The notes: generated by a model not told the origin, from the sequence alone. 64,000 nt of DNA from Streptomyces europaeiscabiei (GCF_036346855.1 NZ_CP107841.1:4778001-4842000); one strand, 5' to 3'. Numbered from the stretch's first letter, positions 8,646-19,125 are shown. A program made the numbers and translations.

Positions 8646-10058
8646 TCAGTGCCGCCCCGCCACCCGGTCCGCCCACCGCGCCAACCGCGACGACTCCCCC
8701 TTGTGCGAGGCGGCTTCACGCCGGTCGGCGGTGCGATACGTCGCGTACATCCCCTGCACCCCCGCCCAACGCAACGGCTCCGGCTCCCATTTGCGCACCC
8801 GGTGGTTCACCCACGGCAGCGACGTCAGCTCCGTCGCCCCGGCCTGCCCCGAGTCCCGCTGGACGAGGTCGCGGAGGGTGCGGGCGGCGAGGTTGGCGGT
8901 GGCCACACCGGAGCCGACGTAACCGCCCGCCCAGCCGAGCCCCGTCGACCGGTCCAGGGTGACCGTGGCACACCAGTCGCGGGGGACCCCGAGCACACCC
9001 GACCATGCATGGTCGACCTTCACCCCCGCCAGCGAGGGGAAGAACTTCACCAGGATCTCGTACAGCGCCTCGATCGTCGCCGCCTGCGTACGCCCGTCGT
9101 TGTCCGTCCGCGACCCGAAGCGGTACGGCACCCCGCGGCCACCCAGCGCGATCCGGTCGTCGGCGGTGCGCTGGGCGTACATGTACGCGTGCGCCATGTC
9201 ACCGAGCGTCTCGCGGCCCTCCCAGCCGATCGCCGCCCACTGCGCGGGGGTCAGTGGCTCGGTGGCGATCATCGACGAGTTCATCGGCAGCCAGGTCCGC
9301 CGCTGCCCCTTGAGGTTCGCCGTGAAGCCCTCCGTGCAGCGCAGCACATAGGGCGCCCGGACCGTGCCGTACGGCGTGACCGCGTGCCCCGGCCGGATCT
9401 CGGTCACCGGCGTCAGCTCGTGCACGGTCACCCCCAGCCCCTCGACGACGGCCGCCAGCCCCGTCACCAGCTTCACCGGGTTCAGCCGCGCCCCGTGCGG
9501 CGTCCACGTCGACCCCACGGCATCGGCGACCCGGATCCGCTCGGCCGTCTCCCGCGCGCCGTACAGCTCGCGGTCGACCTCCCCGTACGCGAGTTCGTGT
9601 TCGTGAAAGGCCTTGAGCCGCCCCGACTGAGCCGGGGTGTAAGCGACTTCGAGCACCCCGCCCCGATGGATGTCCGCCTCGATCCCCTCCGCCCCCGCCA
9701 CGCGCACGACCTCGTCGACGGTCTCGTTCATGGCCCGCTGCAACCGCATGGCGGCCTCCCGCCCGTGCAGCCGCGCGTACCGGTCCCGTCCCGCGATCCC
9801 GTTGTAGAGCCACCCGCCGTTGCGCCCCGAAGCCCCGTACCCGCAGAACTTCCGCTCCAGGACGACGACCCGCAGAGAAGGGGCGGCCTTCTTCAGGTAG
9901 TAGGCCGTCCACAGCCCGGTGTACCCACCCCCGACGATCACCACGTCGGCGGACGCGTCCCCGGCCAGCGGCTCCCTGGGAACGGGAAGGCCGGCCTGCG
10001 CGTACCAGAAGGAGATCCCACCGTTGACGGTGCCGGCGATCGCGTCCGAGCTGCTCAT
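8646..10058 (-). CDS. FAD-dependent amine/amino acid oxidoreductase (DAO family)
   Basis: The 470-aa protein has the FAD motif DVVIVGGGYTGLWTAYYLKK at about residues 37-56, followed by SGRNGGWLYNG, the FAD-contacting stretch of the DAO/GlpO family. The C-terminal GYVGSGVATANLAARTLRDL near residue 390 closes the FAD site. The closest functional relatives by pattern are gamma-glutamylputrescine oxidase-like (PuuB) enzymes, which oxidise amines to aldehydes with hydrogen peroxide release; that assignment is inferred. No signal peptide, so cytoplasmic. Transcribed divergently from the kinase-like gene at 10177. Confidence 0.85.
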   Translation of the reverse strand: MSSSDAIAGTVNGGISFWYAQAGLPVPREPLAGDASADVVIVGGGYTGLWTAYYLKKAAPSLRVVVLERKFCGYGASGRNGGWLYNGIAGRDRYARLHGREAAMRLQRAMNETVDEVVRVAGAEGIEADIHRGGVLEVAYTPAQSGRLKAFHEHELAYGEVDRELYGARETAERIRVADAVGSTWTPHGARLNPVKLVTGLAAVVEGLGVTVHELTPVTEIRPGHAVTPYGTVRAPYVLRCTEGFTANLKGQRRTWLPMNSSMIATEPLTPAQWAAIGWEGRETLGDMAHAYMYAQRTADDRIALGGRGVPYRFGSRTDNDGRTQAATIEALYEILVKFFPSLAGVKVDHAWSGVLGVPRDWCATVTLDRSTGLGWAGGYVGSGVATANLAARTLRDLVQRDSGQAGATELTSLPWVNHRVRKWEPEPLRWAGVQGMYATYRTADRREAASHKGESSRLARWADRVAGRH

Positions 10059-10176
10059 GGCCGGACGCTAACCCCTGCCGACAGGCCCTGTCTCCTACGG
10101 ATTTCGTGGCGTACGTGCCGCCTCCGGGCCGGAAATCCAGAGAACTCCGGGAAGGCGCACGCGTAGTGTCACCCGC

Positions 10177-11064
10177 ATGATCGACGCCATCTCGGTACCG
10201 GAGGAACTGGCCGCCACGCTGGAGATGTTCTTCGACGAGAAGGGCGTGGCCTTCGCCGCCGCCCTTCCGGACCTGGCCACCGCATTCCTGAACCGGTGGG
10301 GGCTGCGCCTCGACGGGCCGGCCATGCACGGCATGTGCGCCCTGGTCCTGCCCGTGGTCCGCACGGCCGACGACACCCCTGCGGTCCTCAAGCTCCAGAT
10401 CCTCGACGCCGAGAGCGAGGGCGAGCCGGTCGCCCTGCGCGTCTGGGACGGCGACGGGGCGGTACGGCTCCTCGCCCACGACGGCGAAACAGGCACCATG
10501 CTGCTCGAACGCCTCGACCCGGCCCGCATGCTGTCCCACGAGCCCGACACCCGCAAGGCCGTCCTGGTCATCGCCCGCCTCCTGGCCCACCTGACCACCG
10601 CACCGGCCCCGCCTGCCATGCGCCGCCTGTCCGACATCGCGACGGACATGCTGGACCGCACCCCACCGGTCCTGGCCCGCATCCCGGACACGTCCGACCG
10701 CCGCCTGATCGCGGACTGCGCGGCAGCGCTGCGCGAGGTCGTGTCCGAACCCGGCGACCGCCTCCTCCACTGGGACCTGCACTTCGACAACGTCCTGGGC
10801 GCCGACCGCGCACCCTGGCTCGCCATCGACCCCAAGCCCCTGGCCGGCGACCCCGCCTTCGAACTCTGGCCGGCCCTGAACAACCGCTTCGACCCGAACG
10901 AGGTCCCCTGGCGCTTCGACGCGATGACGGACGTCCTCTCCCTGGACCGCGACCGCGCCCGAGCCTGGACCCTCGCCCGCCTCCTCCAGAACGCCGTCTG
11001 GGAGATCGAAGAAGGCCGCCCCCTGGACCCCGACGACCTGGAACTCGCCCGCCGACTCCCCTGA
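10177..11064 (+). CDS. aminoglycoside/hydroxyurea antibiotic phosphotransferase (APH(6)/Hur type)
   Basis: Protein kinase-like fold of 295 aa. LLHWDLHFDNVLG at about residues 195-207 is the Brenner catalytic loop (catalytic Asp in HWDLH, metal-binding Asn in DN), and WLAIDPKPLAGDPAFEL carries the second metal-binding Asp. This pattern is the hallmark of the APH_6_hur family, whose members phosphorylate streptomycin at O-6 or hydroxyurea. Whether this copy confers resistance is unknown. The start ATG at 10177 follows a TAGTGTCACCCGC leader without a strong ribosome site. Confidence 0.88.
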   Translation: MIDAISVPEELAATLEMFFDEKGVAFAAALPDLATAFLNRWGLRLDGPAMHGMCALVLPVVRTADDTPAVLKLQILDAESEGEPVALRVWDGDGAVRLLAHDGETGTMLLERLDPARMLSHEPDTRKAVLVIARLLAHLTTAPAPPAMRRLSDIATDMLDRTPPVLARIPDTSDRRLIADCAAALREVVSEPGDRLLHWDLHFDNVLGADRAPWLAIDPKPLAGDPAFELWPALNNRFDPNEVPWRFDAMTDVLSLDRDRARAWTLARLLQNAVWEIEEGRPLDPDDLELARRLP

Positions 11065-11118
11065 CCCACCCCTCCAACAACAAGATCCCGGGCCACCATC
11101 GCGACCCGGGATCCCCGG

Positions 11119-11192
11119 AGCCCCCTGTCGGATTCGAACCGACGACCTACGCATTACAAGTGCGTTGCTCTGGCCAGCTGAGCTAAGGAGGC
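11119..11192 (-). tRNA. tRNA-Thr (anticodon TGT)
   Basis: The minus strand folds as a cloverleaf: acceptor GCCTCCT pairing with AGGGGGC, D stem GCTC/GAGC, anticodon stem ACGCA/TGCGT around loop CTTGTAA, and T arm GTCGG-TTCGAAT-CCGAC. The anticodon TGT reads ACA threonine codons, which are rare in this genome. The 3' CCA is not encoded. The gene lies between the phosphotransferase gene and msiK. Confidence 0.95.
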
Positions 11193-11425
11193 GTGGCCCC
11201 TCGCGGGGGCGCCCGTGCAGTGTACCCACGTCACAGGGCGTACTCGTCGAAAATTTCCGCGAAGTTCACAGGGGTCCAGGTACTGACAGACCAGGTGAAC
11301 GCCAGGTACCGTCCTGACCCAATCCACTCTCGTGGACTACACCACCGTGGAACCGTCCGCGGTGGATCACCACCTTTACTCGGATCGTCCGGCACGTTCC
11401 TGCCGGTGAAGGGGGCCTACGACCC

Positions 11426-12562
<1,137 letters not shown>

Positions 12563-12626
12563 GCCGGACACGGTGCGTTCGTGACCGTTCGCGAAACCAC
12601 CGGCCCGGGATAAATCACCCAGGTTG

Positions 12627-12666
12627 ACGAAGAAGGCCTCGCAAACATCTGCGGGGCCTTCTTCGT
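12627..12666 (+). terminator. terminator after msiK
   Basis: The arms ACGAAGAAGGCC and GGCCTTCTTCGT pair perfectly, the stem continues with imperfect pairs, and the centre is a short AT-rich loop. It starts 65 bases after the msiK stop. This is one of the clearest factor-independent-like hairpins in the window. Confidence 0.9.
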
Positions 12667-12803
12667 TGCCACCAACTACCCCGACAAATAGGTTCATTTC
12701 GACCAGCGTGCGTCAACCCGCCACCCTCGGGACGGCGCTTCGACATCCCCCGTACCGGTGACCTAATGTCGCCATATCACTACCCCGCGCTACCCTCACT
12801 CGC

Positions 12804-13253
12804 GTGAAGCACACCCACACCCACACCCAACGGACGCGGCACGGCCGCGGTCCCGCCCGCCGGATCGGCCGCTCCCTGGCCCTGGTCCTGCCCGTCGTCC
12901 TGGTCCTCTCCGGCACCCTCGCGGTCACCCGGGTCAACTGGTCGGGCTCCGACCCCGCGGAGTCGGTGCTGGCCGGCTCGGAGGTCTCCCAGCGCGCCAA
13001 GACCCGCGCCCCGCACGAGGTGCTGCGCGACAAGCTCCTCGTGGAGCTCCAGGAGGAGGACCCCGGCGTCGCCCTCACCCACCTCCAGCAGGCGGTGAAC
13101 GGCCGCCCCGCGCTGGCGAAGCACTGCACCTCCATCGCCCGCGCCCTCGGCCGCGCCGCGGTCCGCGCCTACGGCCCCACCCGCGCCCAGTCCTACGCCC
13201 GCCCGGTCTGCGACACGTCCTTCGCGACGGGAGTGGCCGCCCAGTACAGCTGA
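12804..13253 (+). CDS. small secreted or membrane-anchored protein, 149 aa
   Basis: The N-terminus is very basic and His/Thr-rich (HTHTHTQRTRHGRG), followed by one hydrophobic helix at about residues 23-42 (SLALVLPVVLVLSGTLAVT). The rest is an exported helical domain with two cysteines (residues about 112 and 137) that could form a disulfide. No lipobox is present. I do not recognise a characterised family. The ATG at 12804 has no strong ribosome site. It reads away from msiK and toward the nucleotidyltransferase gene. Confidence 0.65.
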   Translation: MKHTHTHTQRTRHGRGPARRIGRSLALVLPVVLVLSGTLAVTRVNWSGSDPAESVLAGSEVSQRAKTRAPHEVLRDKLLVELQEEDPGVALTHLQQAVNGRPALAKHCTSIARALGRAAVRAYGPTRAQSYARPVCDTSFATGVAAQYS

Positions 13254-13478
13254 GGCCCGCTCACAGCGCCGCTGAGGGCCACGCGGGGCCGTAGAAGCTC
13301 CCCCAGGCGGCTTCCACGGCTCCCCACGGCCTTCAGCAAGCTCCCAAACGGCTCCCAGAGGTCCCGGAGGATTCCCCAGGGCTCCAGGGCTCGCACCCCG
13401 TATACCGCCCCGTTCCCACCCCGTATACCGATCCCAGGGCCGTGCTCCCGCGAACGGGGCGCCACGTACAGTTCGGTC

Positions 13479-14210
13479 ATGACCGATCCGAACGCCGCGT
13501 CGCGCCCCGTTCAAGCCGTGGTCCTCGCCGGTGGCCAGGGCTCCCGGCTGCGTCCGTACACCGACGACCGGCCCAAGCCCATGGTCGAGATCCCCGGTAC
13601 GGGCACCCCGATCATCGGCCATCAGCTCACCTGGCTCGCCGAGGAGGGCGTGACCGACGTGGTCGTCTCCTGCGGCCACCTCGCCGACGTCCTGCAGAAG
13701 TGGCTGGACTCGGCCGACCTGCCGGTCCGCGTCACCACGGTCGTCGAGACGGAACCCCTGGGCCGAGGTGGAGGCCTCAAGTACGCCGCCTCACACCTCC
13801 CCCACCCCGACCGCCCCTGGTACGCCACCAACGGCGACATCTGGACCCGCTTCTCGCTCCGCGACATGGCGGACTTCCACGCCGAACGCGACGCCCTGGC
13901 CACCCTCGCCCTGGCTCGCCCCCGCATTCCCTGGGGCGCCGTGAAGACGGACGGCTTCGGCCGCGTGACGGACTTCATCGAGGCCCCGCCCACTACGTAC
14001 GAGATCAACGCCGGCGTCTACGTCTTCTCCCCCGAGTTCACCGACCTCCTCCCCGCCCGGGGCGACCACGAGCGCACCACCTTCCCCCGGCTGGCCCGAG
14101 AACGCCGCCTGGCAGGCTTCCCCATCCCCCAGGGCGCCTACTGGCGAGCCATCGACACGGCGAAGGACCTGACAGAGGCAGCGAAGGAACTGGCGGCACT
14201 GAGCCGCTGA
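13479..14210 (+). CDS. sugar-1-phosphate nucleotidyltransferase (NDP-sugar pyrophosphorylase)
   Basis: 243 aa. The signature VVLAGGQGSRLRPYTDDRPKPM at about residues 15-36 contains the nucleotide-binding GGxGxRL and the catalytic Lys. NGDIWT near residue 117 is the metal-binding Asp site, and EAPPTTYEINAGVYVFSPE is the sugar-binding region. It lacks the left-handed beta-helix found in GlmU or GlgC, so it is a short mannose-1-phosphate guanylyltransferase/RfbA-like enzyme. The nucleotide and sugar used cannot be fixed from sequence. No glycosyltransferase is adjacent; the next gene encodes a DoxX protein on the other strand. Confidence 0.88.
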   Translation: MTDPNAASRPVQAVVLAGGQGSRLRPYTDDRPKPMVEIPGTGTPIIGHQLTWLAEEGVTDVVVSCGHLADVLQKWLDSADLPVRVTTVVETEPLGRGGGLKYAASHLPHPDRPWYATNGDIWTRFSLRDMADFHAERDALATLALARPRIPWGAVKTDGFGRVTDFIEAPPTTYEINAGVYVFSPEFTDLLPARGDHERTTFPRLARERRLAGFPIPQGAYWRAIDTAKDLTEAAKELAALSR

Positions 14211-14249
14211 GGGGAACGCGGACTCGTAGGGGCGCCAGACAGCCACCGG

Positions 14250-14310
14250 CCGCCAAAGGGGCGCGGGGAACTGCACGACAGGCCACAACCGACCCGCAGC
14301 CGCCCGCAAC
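14250..14310. repeat. Streptomyces dispersed intergenic repeat (REP-like), copy 2
   Basis: AAAGGGGCGCGGGGAACTGC, then ACGACAGGCCACAACCGACC, closely matches the copy at 19126 and more loosely the one at 1436. It lies just after the nucleotidyltransferase stop and before a terminator. Confidence 0.65.
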
Positions 14311-14397
14311 GCGATCGCCACGATCCATCAGGCGCTCCGCCCGTCCCCCTCACGCTCGTCTCCCTCACACCCATCTCCCTCACGCCAGAACACGACA

Positions 14398-14431
14398 ACG
14401 GGCCCCGCGCGAAGCATCACGCGGGGCCCGT
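14398..14431. terminator. bidirectional terminator between convergent genes
   Basis: Perfect 12-bp arms (ACGGGCCCCGCG and complement) with a 10-base loop. It serves the plus-strand nucleotidyltransferase and the minus-strand DoxX gene, which converge here. Confidence 0.88.
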
Positions 14432-14436
14432 CCGTG

Positions 14437-14468
14437 TATCGGCGTATCGGCGTATCGGCGTATCGACG
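14437..14468. repeat. 8-bp tandem repeat, 4 copies
   Basis: TATCGGCG is repeated three times exactly, with a fourth copy TATCGACG. It lies between the terminator and the 3' end of the DoxX gene. Confidence 0.85.
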
Positions 14469-14483
14469 CAACCAGTGGAGCGA

Positions 14484-16235
14484 CTACCCGAGCAATCCCC
14501 CCACCAGCCCGGGCTGCCCACCCGAGGAGCTCCCCCCGGTGGACCCACCGGTCGACCCGGTGGCCCCCCCGGTCGTACCGCCGGAGGCACCGCTGGAGCT
14601 CGGCCCAGCAGTGGTACTCGGCGCCTGCTCGACCGGCGAGGTCTGCTGCGGCGGCACCTGCCCCGCCGTCCCCTGCGTCTGACTCGGCTGCCCGCCGGTG
14701 ACCGCCCCGGTGTCCCGTGTGGCCCCCGGCGTCGTGGCCGCCTGCGAAGGCGTCGCCGACGTCGCGCCCGCGGTGGGCGAGTTGGACGCGGACGGGCTGT
14801 TCTCGCGCCGTGCGCTCGGCTCACCCGGCAGCGGCGACCCCGGCAACTCGTTGCGCGGCGCCTCGCCGGGCCCGGGAACGACGATCCGGTCGGCGTCCCG
14901 CACGGCACCACCGAGCACGGACCCCACGAGCAGCGTCAGCCCGACGACGATCGCGGTGACGATCGCGCCCCGCCGCAGCACATAGCGCCGCAGCTCCCAG
15001 ATGTCGGCGCGCGGCCCGAGTGTGCGCCAGGCGCCGCCCGCGAGCCGCCCGTCGACGGAGTACACCGGGGCGCCCGCGATGATCAGCGGGGACCAGGCGG
15101 CGAGGTAGATGATGTCGGGCGTCTCGTAGACGGGGACGGTCTTCCAGCTGACGGTGACGAGCAGCGCGGCCGACAGCAGCGCCCCGACACCGGCGGCGAC
15201 CCGCTGCCAGAGTCCGCAGATGGTCAGCACACCGACGATGACCTGGGCGAAGGCGATGACGAGCCCCGAGCCCACCGGGTGTTCGAGGGCGAACTGCCTT
15301 AGCGGCTCGGCGACTTCCCACGGGTGCAGCGTGTTCAGCCACTTCACCATGGAGCCGCGCTTGCCGCCGTCGAAGTAGTGCGGGTCGCAGAGCTTGCCCA
15401 TGCCGGCGTAGACGGAGATGAACCCGAGGAAGACGCGCAGCGGCAGCAGCACCACGCCGAGGTTCATCCGGCGGCCGGGGTAATAGGCGTGCCGGACGGG
15501 CTCGTTGCCGGTCCGGCGTCCGTTCCGCTCGTCCTCGCCGTCGTCGTACGACTCCGGGAACTCCTCGTCGGCGTACCCGCCTTGGCCGTAGCCCGCCGCC
15601 TGGTCGTACTCCGCTTCGTCGTACGTGCTGCCGACGGTGCGCATGGCGGGGAGCAGCCGGGTGCCCTCGGGGGCGGCGTGGTCGCCGTGCGTGCGCTGGC
15701 TGCCGACGATGGGCGTCTCGACGGTCTCGACGGTCAAGTCGGCGCCGTAGCGCCCGCCTTGGTCGCCGTAGCGCCGGCTCTCGGTGTCGTAGCCGTCACC
15801 CCTGGGACCGTCGACCCGTGGGATGACCTGGGTCGAGCCGGTGTCGTTCAAGGGGTCGGGGGCCCCGCGGCCGACGCCCGCGCCGCGTACCGCCTGGAGG
15901 AGCCGGTGGGCCCCGGTGTCGTCCGGCGCGGACTTCCCGCTCCAGACGACGGGCGCGCGCCGACGCCCGGCGGCGGGCGCGCCGGAGCGCCCCGCCGCGC
16001 CCACGACAGGGATGCGCGCGGTGTCCTCGCCGGTGTTCAAGTGCCGTGCGATGCGCGGGGACGCCCGCGTGGAGACGCCCAACTTCACGCGGAAACTCGC
16101 GTGGTTGACGATGACCTGCGCCGGATCGCTCGGCACCTTCACCATGCTCAGCGCGGGAGCGTCGTCGAATCCCGAGTCGAATCCCGACGAACGGTCCCCC
16201 GTGGGTGTGCGGGGTGTTCTGGTGTCCACACTCAT
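14484..16235 (-). CDS. DoxX-family membrane protein with long N-terminal tail
   Basis: 583 aa. Residues 1-265 are disordered, acidic and Gly/Tyr-rich (EYDQAAGYGQGGYADEEFPE). From about residue 275 come four hydrophobic helices: NLGVVLLPLRVFLGFISVYAG, HPVGSGLVIAFAQVIVGVLT, the GVGALLSAALLVTVSW region and a last one at about 440-465. This is the DoxX/SURF4-like core. It ends in a 110-residue Ser/Thr/Gly/Pro tail outside or inside the membrane. DoxX proteins take part in thiosulfate:quinone oxidation in archaea and in thiol/redox complexes in mycobacteria; the role here is unknown. Some of the N-terminal region may not be translated if a downstream start is used. Confidence 0.82.
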   Translation of the reverse strand: MSVDTRTPRTPTGDRSSGFDSGFDDAPALSMVKVPSDPAQVIVNHASFRVKLGVSTRASPRIARHLNTGEDTARIPVVGAAGRSGAPAAGRRRAPVVWSGKSAPDDTGAHRLLQAVRGAGVGRGAPDPLNDTGSTQVIPRVDGPRGDGYDTESRRYGDQGGRYGADLTVETVETPIVGSQRTHGDHAAPEGTRLLPAMRTVGSTYDEAEYDQAAGYGQGGYADEEFPESYDDGEDERNGRRTGNEPVRHAYYPGRRMNLGVVLLPLRVFLGFISVYAGMGKLCDPHYFDGGKRGSMVKWLNTLHPWEVAEPLRQFALEHPVGSGLVIAFAQVIVGVLTICGLWQRVAAGVGALLSAALLVTVSWKTVPVYETPDIIYLAAWSPLIIAGAPVYSVDGRLAGGAWRTLGPRADIWELRRYVLRRGAIVTAIVVGLTLLVGSVLGGAVRDADRIVVPGPGEAPRNELPGSPLPGEPSARRENSPSASNSPTAGATSATPSQAATTPGATRDTGAVTGGQPSQTQGTAGQVPPQQTSPVEQAPSTTAGPSSSGASGGTTGGATGSTGGSTGGSSSGGQPGLVGGLLG

Positions 16236-16387
16236 CTAACCGAGTGACGTGTCGTTAGGACACTGCTTTGACCGCCCCGATCTGTCCGGACCCCGTCAAG
16301 GTGATCCAGAACATCCCGAACCCCCAGTTGAGGCCCGGTTTCACACCCGTCGCGACAACGGGACCACGTCCCGCGCCGCGCCGCCTC

Positions 16388-16515
16388 CTACCGCGCAACT
16401 CCCCCCGTGACACCGGCGTTCGACGACCGGGCCCCACCCGGCATCGGCACGTGCACCCGGTAGTCGCAGGACCGCTCCCGCCCGCGACCCCCGCACCGCT
16501 TCGCGGGGTTCACGA
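16388..16515 (-). pseudogene. decayed duplicate of the 3' end of a SpoU/TrmH rRNA methyltransferase gene
   Basis: The minus-strand frame ending at TAG 16390-16388 reads SCDYRVHVPMPGGARSSNAG then VTGGVAR. The RlmB C-terminus next door reads [20 protein letters not shown] then VAAGVVL. The DNA matches too: CACCCGGCATCGG and CACCCGGTNGTCGCAGG occur in the same order at 16435-16470 and 16629-16674. Only this terminal SAM-binding knot segment (about 25-30 residues) is recognisable; upstream sequence has lost the reading frame. This is a remnant of a paralog or of a partial tandem duplication. Confidence 0.75.
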
Positions 16516-16567
16516 CGCCGCGCCGGCCGCCGGACTCGGGGCTCGGCCCATCCGCCGACCACCACGG

Positions 16568-17509
16568 TCAGGCGCGACGCCGAGCCGCCTCGTACAGCAC
16601 GACCCCGGCCGCCACGCCCGCGTTCAGCGACTCCGCGCCACCCGGCATCGGAATCCGCACCCGGTGGTCGCAGGTCTCGCCGACGAGGCGGGAGAGGCCC
16701 TTGCCCTCGCTGCCGACCACGATGACGACCGGGCCGCCGAGGGCCTCCAGGTCGCCGATCTCGGACTCGCCGTCGGCGGCGAGTCCGACCACGACGATGC
16801 CGGCCTTCTTGTACGCCTCCAGCGCGCGCGTCAGGTTGGTGCAGCGGGCGACGGGCGTACGGGCGGCCGTGCCGGCGGACGTCTTCCAGGCACCGGCGGT
16901 CATGCCGGCCGCGCGTCGCTCGGGTACGACCACGCCGTGGCCGCCGAACGCGGAGACGGACCGGACGACGGCACCGAGGTTGCGCGGGTCGGTCACACCG
17001 TCGAGCGCGACGATCAGCGGGTCCTCGCCGTCGTCGTACGCGGCGTTCATCAGGTCCTCGGGGTGCGCGTACTCGTACGGCGGGACCTGGAGGACGAGCC
17101 CCTGGTGGTTGAGCCCGTTGGTCATGCGGTCCAGCTCGGGCCGCGGCGCCTCCATGAGGTTGATGCCGCCGCGCTCGGCCGCGAGCTGCAGCGCCTCACG
17201 CACCCGCTCGTCGTTGTCGATGAACTGCTGGACGTAGAGCGTCGAGGCGGGCACGCCCTCGCGCAGCGCCTCGACGACGGGGTTGCGTCCGACGACCATC
17301 TCGGAGGTGCCCTTGCCGCCCCGGCCACGCGGCGCGGGGCGGCGCGCGGCCTGCTTCGCCTTGGCGTTGGCGATGCGGTTCGCCTTGTGCTTCTTGCGCA
17401 TCTCGGCGGGGGGCGTCGGACCCTTGCCCTCGAGACCCTTGCGCCGCTGGCCGCCACTGCCGACCTGCGCGCCCTTCTTGCCGGACATGCGGCGGTTGTT
17501 AGCGGCCAT
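16568..17509 (-). CDS. rlmB: 23S rRNA (guanosine-2'-O)-methyltransferase RlmB
   Basis: 313 aa. Residues 1-65 are a basic actinobacterial extension rich in Lys, Arg and Gly. [20 protein letters not shown] starts the substrate-binding domain. The SpoU/TrmH motifs follow: motif 1 [17 protein letters not shown], motif 2 [15 protein letters not shown], motif 3 [22 protein letters not shown], which together form the trefoil knot that binds AdoMet. The family 2'-O-methylates a guanosine in the peptidyl-transferase loop of 23S rRNA (G2251 in E. coli). The gene lies downstream of cysS on the same strand, separated by a hairpin. Confidence 0.92.
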   Translation of the reverse strand: MAANNRRMSGKKGAQVGSGGQRRKGLEGKGPTPPAEMRKKHKANRIANAKAKQAARRPAPRGRGGKGTSEMVVGRNPVVEALREGVPASTLYVQQFIDNDERVREALQLAAERGGINLMEAPRPELDRMTNGLNHQGLVLQVPPYEYAHPEDLMNAAYDDGEDPLIVALDGVTDPRNLGAVVRSVSAFGGHGVVVPERRAAGMTAGAWKTSAGTAARTPVARCTNLTRALEAYKKAGIVVVGLAADGESEIGDLEALGGPVVIVVGSEGKGLSRLVGETCDHRVRIPMPGGAESLNAGVAAGVVLYEAARRRA

Positions 17510-17568
17510 GACCTACCTGTCTGTGTGAAGCGTGCGTGTGTACGTATTTCGTATGTGCTCAATGCAGT

Positions 17569-17593
17569 GTGCCGCCCGGACGGCCGGGCGGCA
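17569..17593 (-). terminator. hairpin between cysS and rlmB
   Basis: Arms GTGCCGCCCGG and CCGGGCGGCAC pair perfectly with a short loop. It is 40 bases after the cysS stop and may terminate or attenuate transcription before rlmB. Confidence 0.8.
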
Positions 17594-17632
17594 CAATCGA
17601 TCAAGGTCGATCGATCAGGATGACCGGAGGAC

Positions 17633-19036
17633 TCAGCGTGGGCCGAGCGTCCAGCGCGGACCGTCCGGGCTGTCCTCGATGACCAGACCCGACTGGTTGA
17701 GCTGGTCGCGGATGGCGTCCGCGGTGGCCCAGTCCTTGCGGGCGCGGGCGGCCTCGCGCTGCTGGAGGACCAGCCCGACGAGCGTGTCGACGACCCCGTG
17801 GAGGTCATCGCCGCGGTCACCGGCGTCACCGGCCCAGTGTGCGTCCAGCGGGTCGAGGCCGAGCACGCCGAGCATGGCGCGCACCTCGGCGAGCCGCGCC
17901 ACGGCCTCTTCCTTGTCGTCGGCGGCCAGCGCGCTGTTGCCCTGCCGGACCGTGGTGTGCACGACGGCGAGCGCCTGCGGCACGCCCAGGTCGTCGTCCA
18001 TCGCCTCGGCGAACGCCGGCGGCACCTCGGCCGCGGGCTCGACGACCCCGCCGGCCTTCTCGACGACCCGCTGGACGAACCCCTCGATACGGGCGAACGC
18101 CGACTCGGCCTCGCGCAGGGCGTCCTCGCTGTACTCGATCATCGACCGGTAGTGCGGGGTGCCCAGGTAGTAGCGGAGCACGATGGGCCGCCAGCGCTTG
18201 ACCATCTCGCTCACGAGCACCGAGTTACCCAGCGACTTGGACATCTTCTCGCCGCTCATGGTGACCCAGGCGTTGTGCACCCAGTACTCGGCGAAGGTGT
18301 CGCCGAAGGCCTTGGCCTGTGCGATCTCGTTCTCATGGTGCGGGAAGATCAGGTCGAGGCCGCCGCCGTGGATGTCGAAGGCGCTGCCCAGGTACTTGTG
18401 CGCCATGGCCGAGCACTCCAGGTGCCAGCCCGGCCGCCCGCGTCCCCAGGGCGTCTCCCAGGTCGGCTCCCCGGGCTTCGCCGACTTCCACATGGCGAAG
18501 TCACGGGGGTCGCGCTTACCGGTCTCGCCCTCACCGGAGGGCTGGAGGAGGTTGTCGAGCGTCTGGTTGGACAGCTGCAGATACTCGGGGAACGACCGCA
18601 CGTCGAAGTAGACGTTCCCGTCGGCCTCGTAGGCGTGTCCGCGCTCGATCAGCCCGCGCATCATCTCGACCATCTCGGTCACATGCCCGGTGGCACGCGG
18701 CTCGTAGGTCGGCGGCAGGCAACCGAGCGCGCCGTACCCGTCGTTGAACGCGCGCTCGTTCTCGTACCCGATCGACCACCAGGGGCGGCCCTGGTCGGCC
18801 GCCTTCGCGATGATCTTGTCGTCGATGTCCGTGACGTTCCGGACGAACGTCACGTCGTATCCGCGGTACTCGAACCACCGGCGCATGATGTCGAAGTTGA
18901 GCCCGGACCGGATGTGCCCGATGTGCGGGGCCGCCTGCACCGTGGCGCCACACAGGTAGATCGAGACACAACCCGGCGTGAGCGGGGCGAAGTCACGAAT
19001 CTGCCGGGCGCTGGTGTCGTACAGGCGAATAGTCAC
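17633..19036 (-). CDS. cysS: cysteinyl-tRNA synthetase
   Basis: Class I synthetase. The HIGH motif appears as PHIGHIRSGLNFD near residue 38 and the KMSKS motif as GEKMSKSLGNSV near 275. Zinc ligands are visible: YLCGATVQ (Cys), WHLECSAMA (Cys) and FPHHENEIAQ (His, Glu). The length of 467 aa is normal. It charges tRNA-Cys with cysteine. Two GTG starts lie 6 bases apart (19042 and 19036); I chose the inner one, giving MTIRLYDTSARQI, the usual start of orthologs. Gene order ispD-ispF-cysS-rlmB is conserved in streptomycetes. A separate MshC is responsible for mycothiol ligation and is not in this window. Confidence 0.95.
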   Translation of the reverse strand: MTIRLYDTSARQIRDFAPLTPGCVSIYLCGATVQAAPHIGHIRSGLNFDIMRRWFEYRGYDVTFVRNVTDIDDKIIAKAADQGRPWWSIGYENERAFNDGYGALGCLPPTYEPRATGHVTEMVEMMRGLIERGHAYEADGNVYFDVRSFPEYLQLSNQTLDNLLQPSGEGETGKRDPRDFAMWKSAKPGEPTWETPWGRGRPGWHLECSAMAHKYLGSAFDIHGGGLDLIFPHHENEIAQAKAFGDTFAEYWVHNAWVTMSGEKMSKSLGNSVLVSEMVKRWRPIVLRYYLGTPHYRSMIEYSEDALREAESAFARIEGFVQRVVEKAGGVVEPAAEVPPAFAEAMDDDLGVPQALAVVHTTVRQGNSALAADDKEEAVARLAEVRAMLGVLGLDPLDAHWAGDAGDRGDDLHGVVDTLVGLVLQQREAARARKDWATADAIRDQLNQSGLVIEDSPDGPRWTLGPR

Positions 19037-19125
19037 GCCCACAAGGGTAGTGGGCCAGCGGCCGTGCCCCCAGCCTTTCCCTCCGAGAACAGCACATCCG
19101 TGACTTCAGGCCACGACAGCGCCCC

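Noticed and set aside
5202..10166. Very long plus-strand open frame (1654 codons)
   Set aside because: It is the shadow of two minus-strand genes with signal peptide and FAD motifs; its translation is Arg/Pro/Gly-rich without domains.
11270..11310. DasR operator upstream of msiK (CTGACAGACCAGG)
   Set aside because: Half-sites resemble ACTGGTCTAGACCAGT but the spacing is two bases short and one half is poor.
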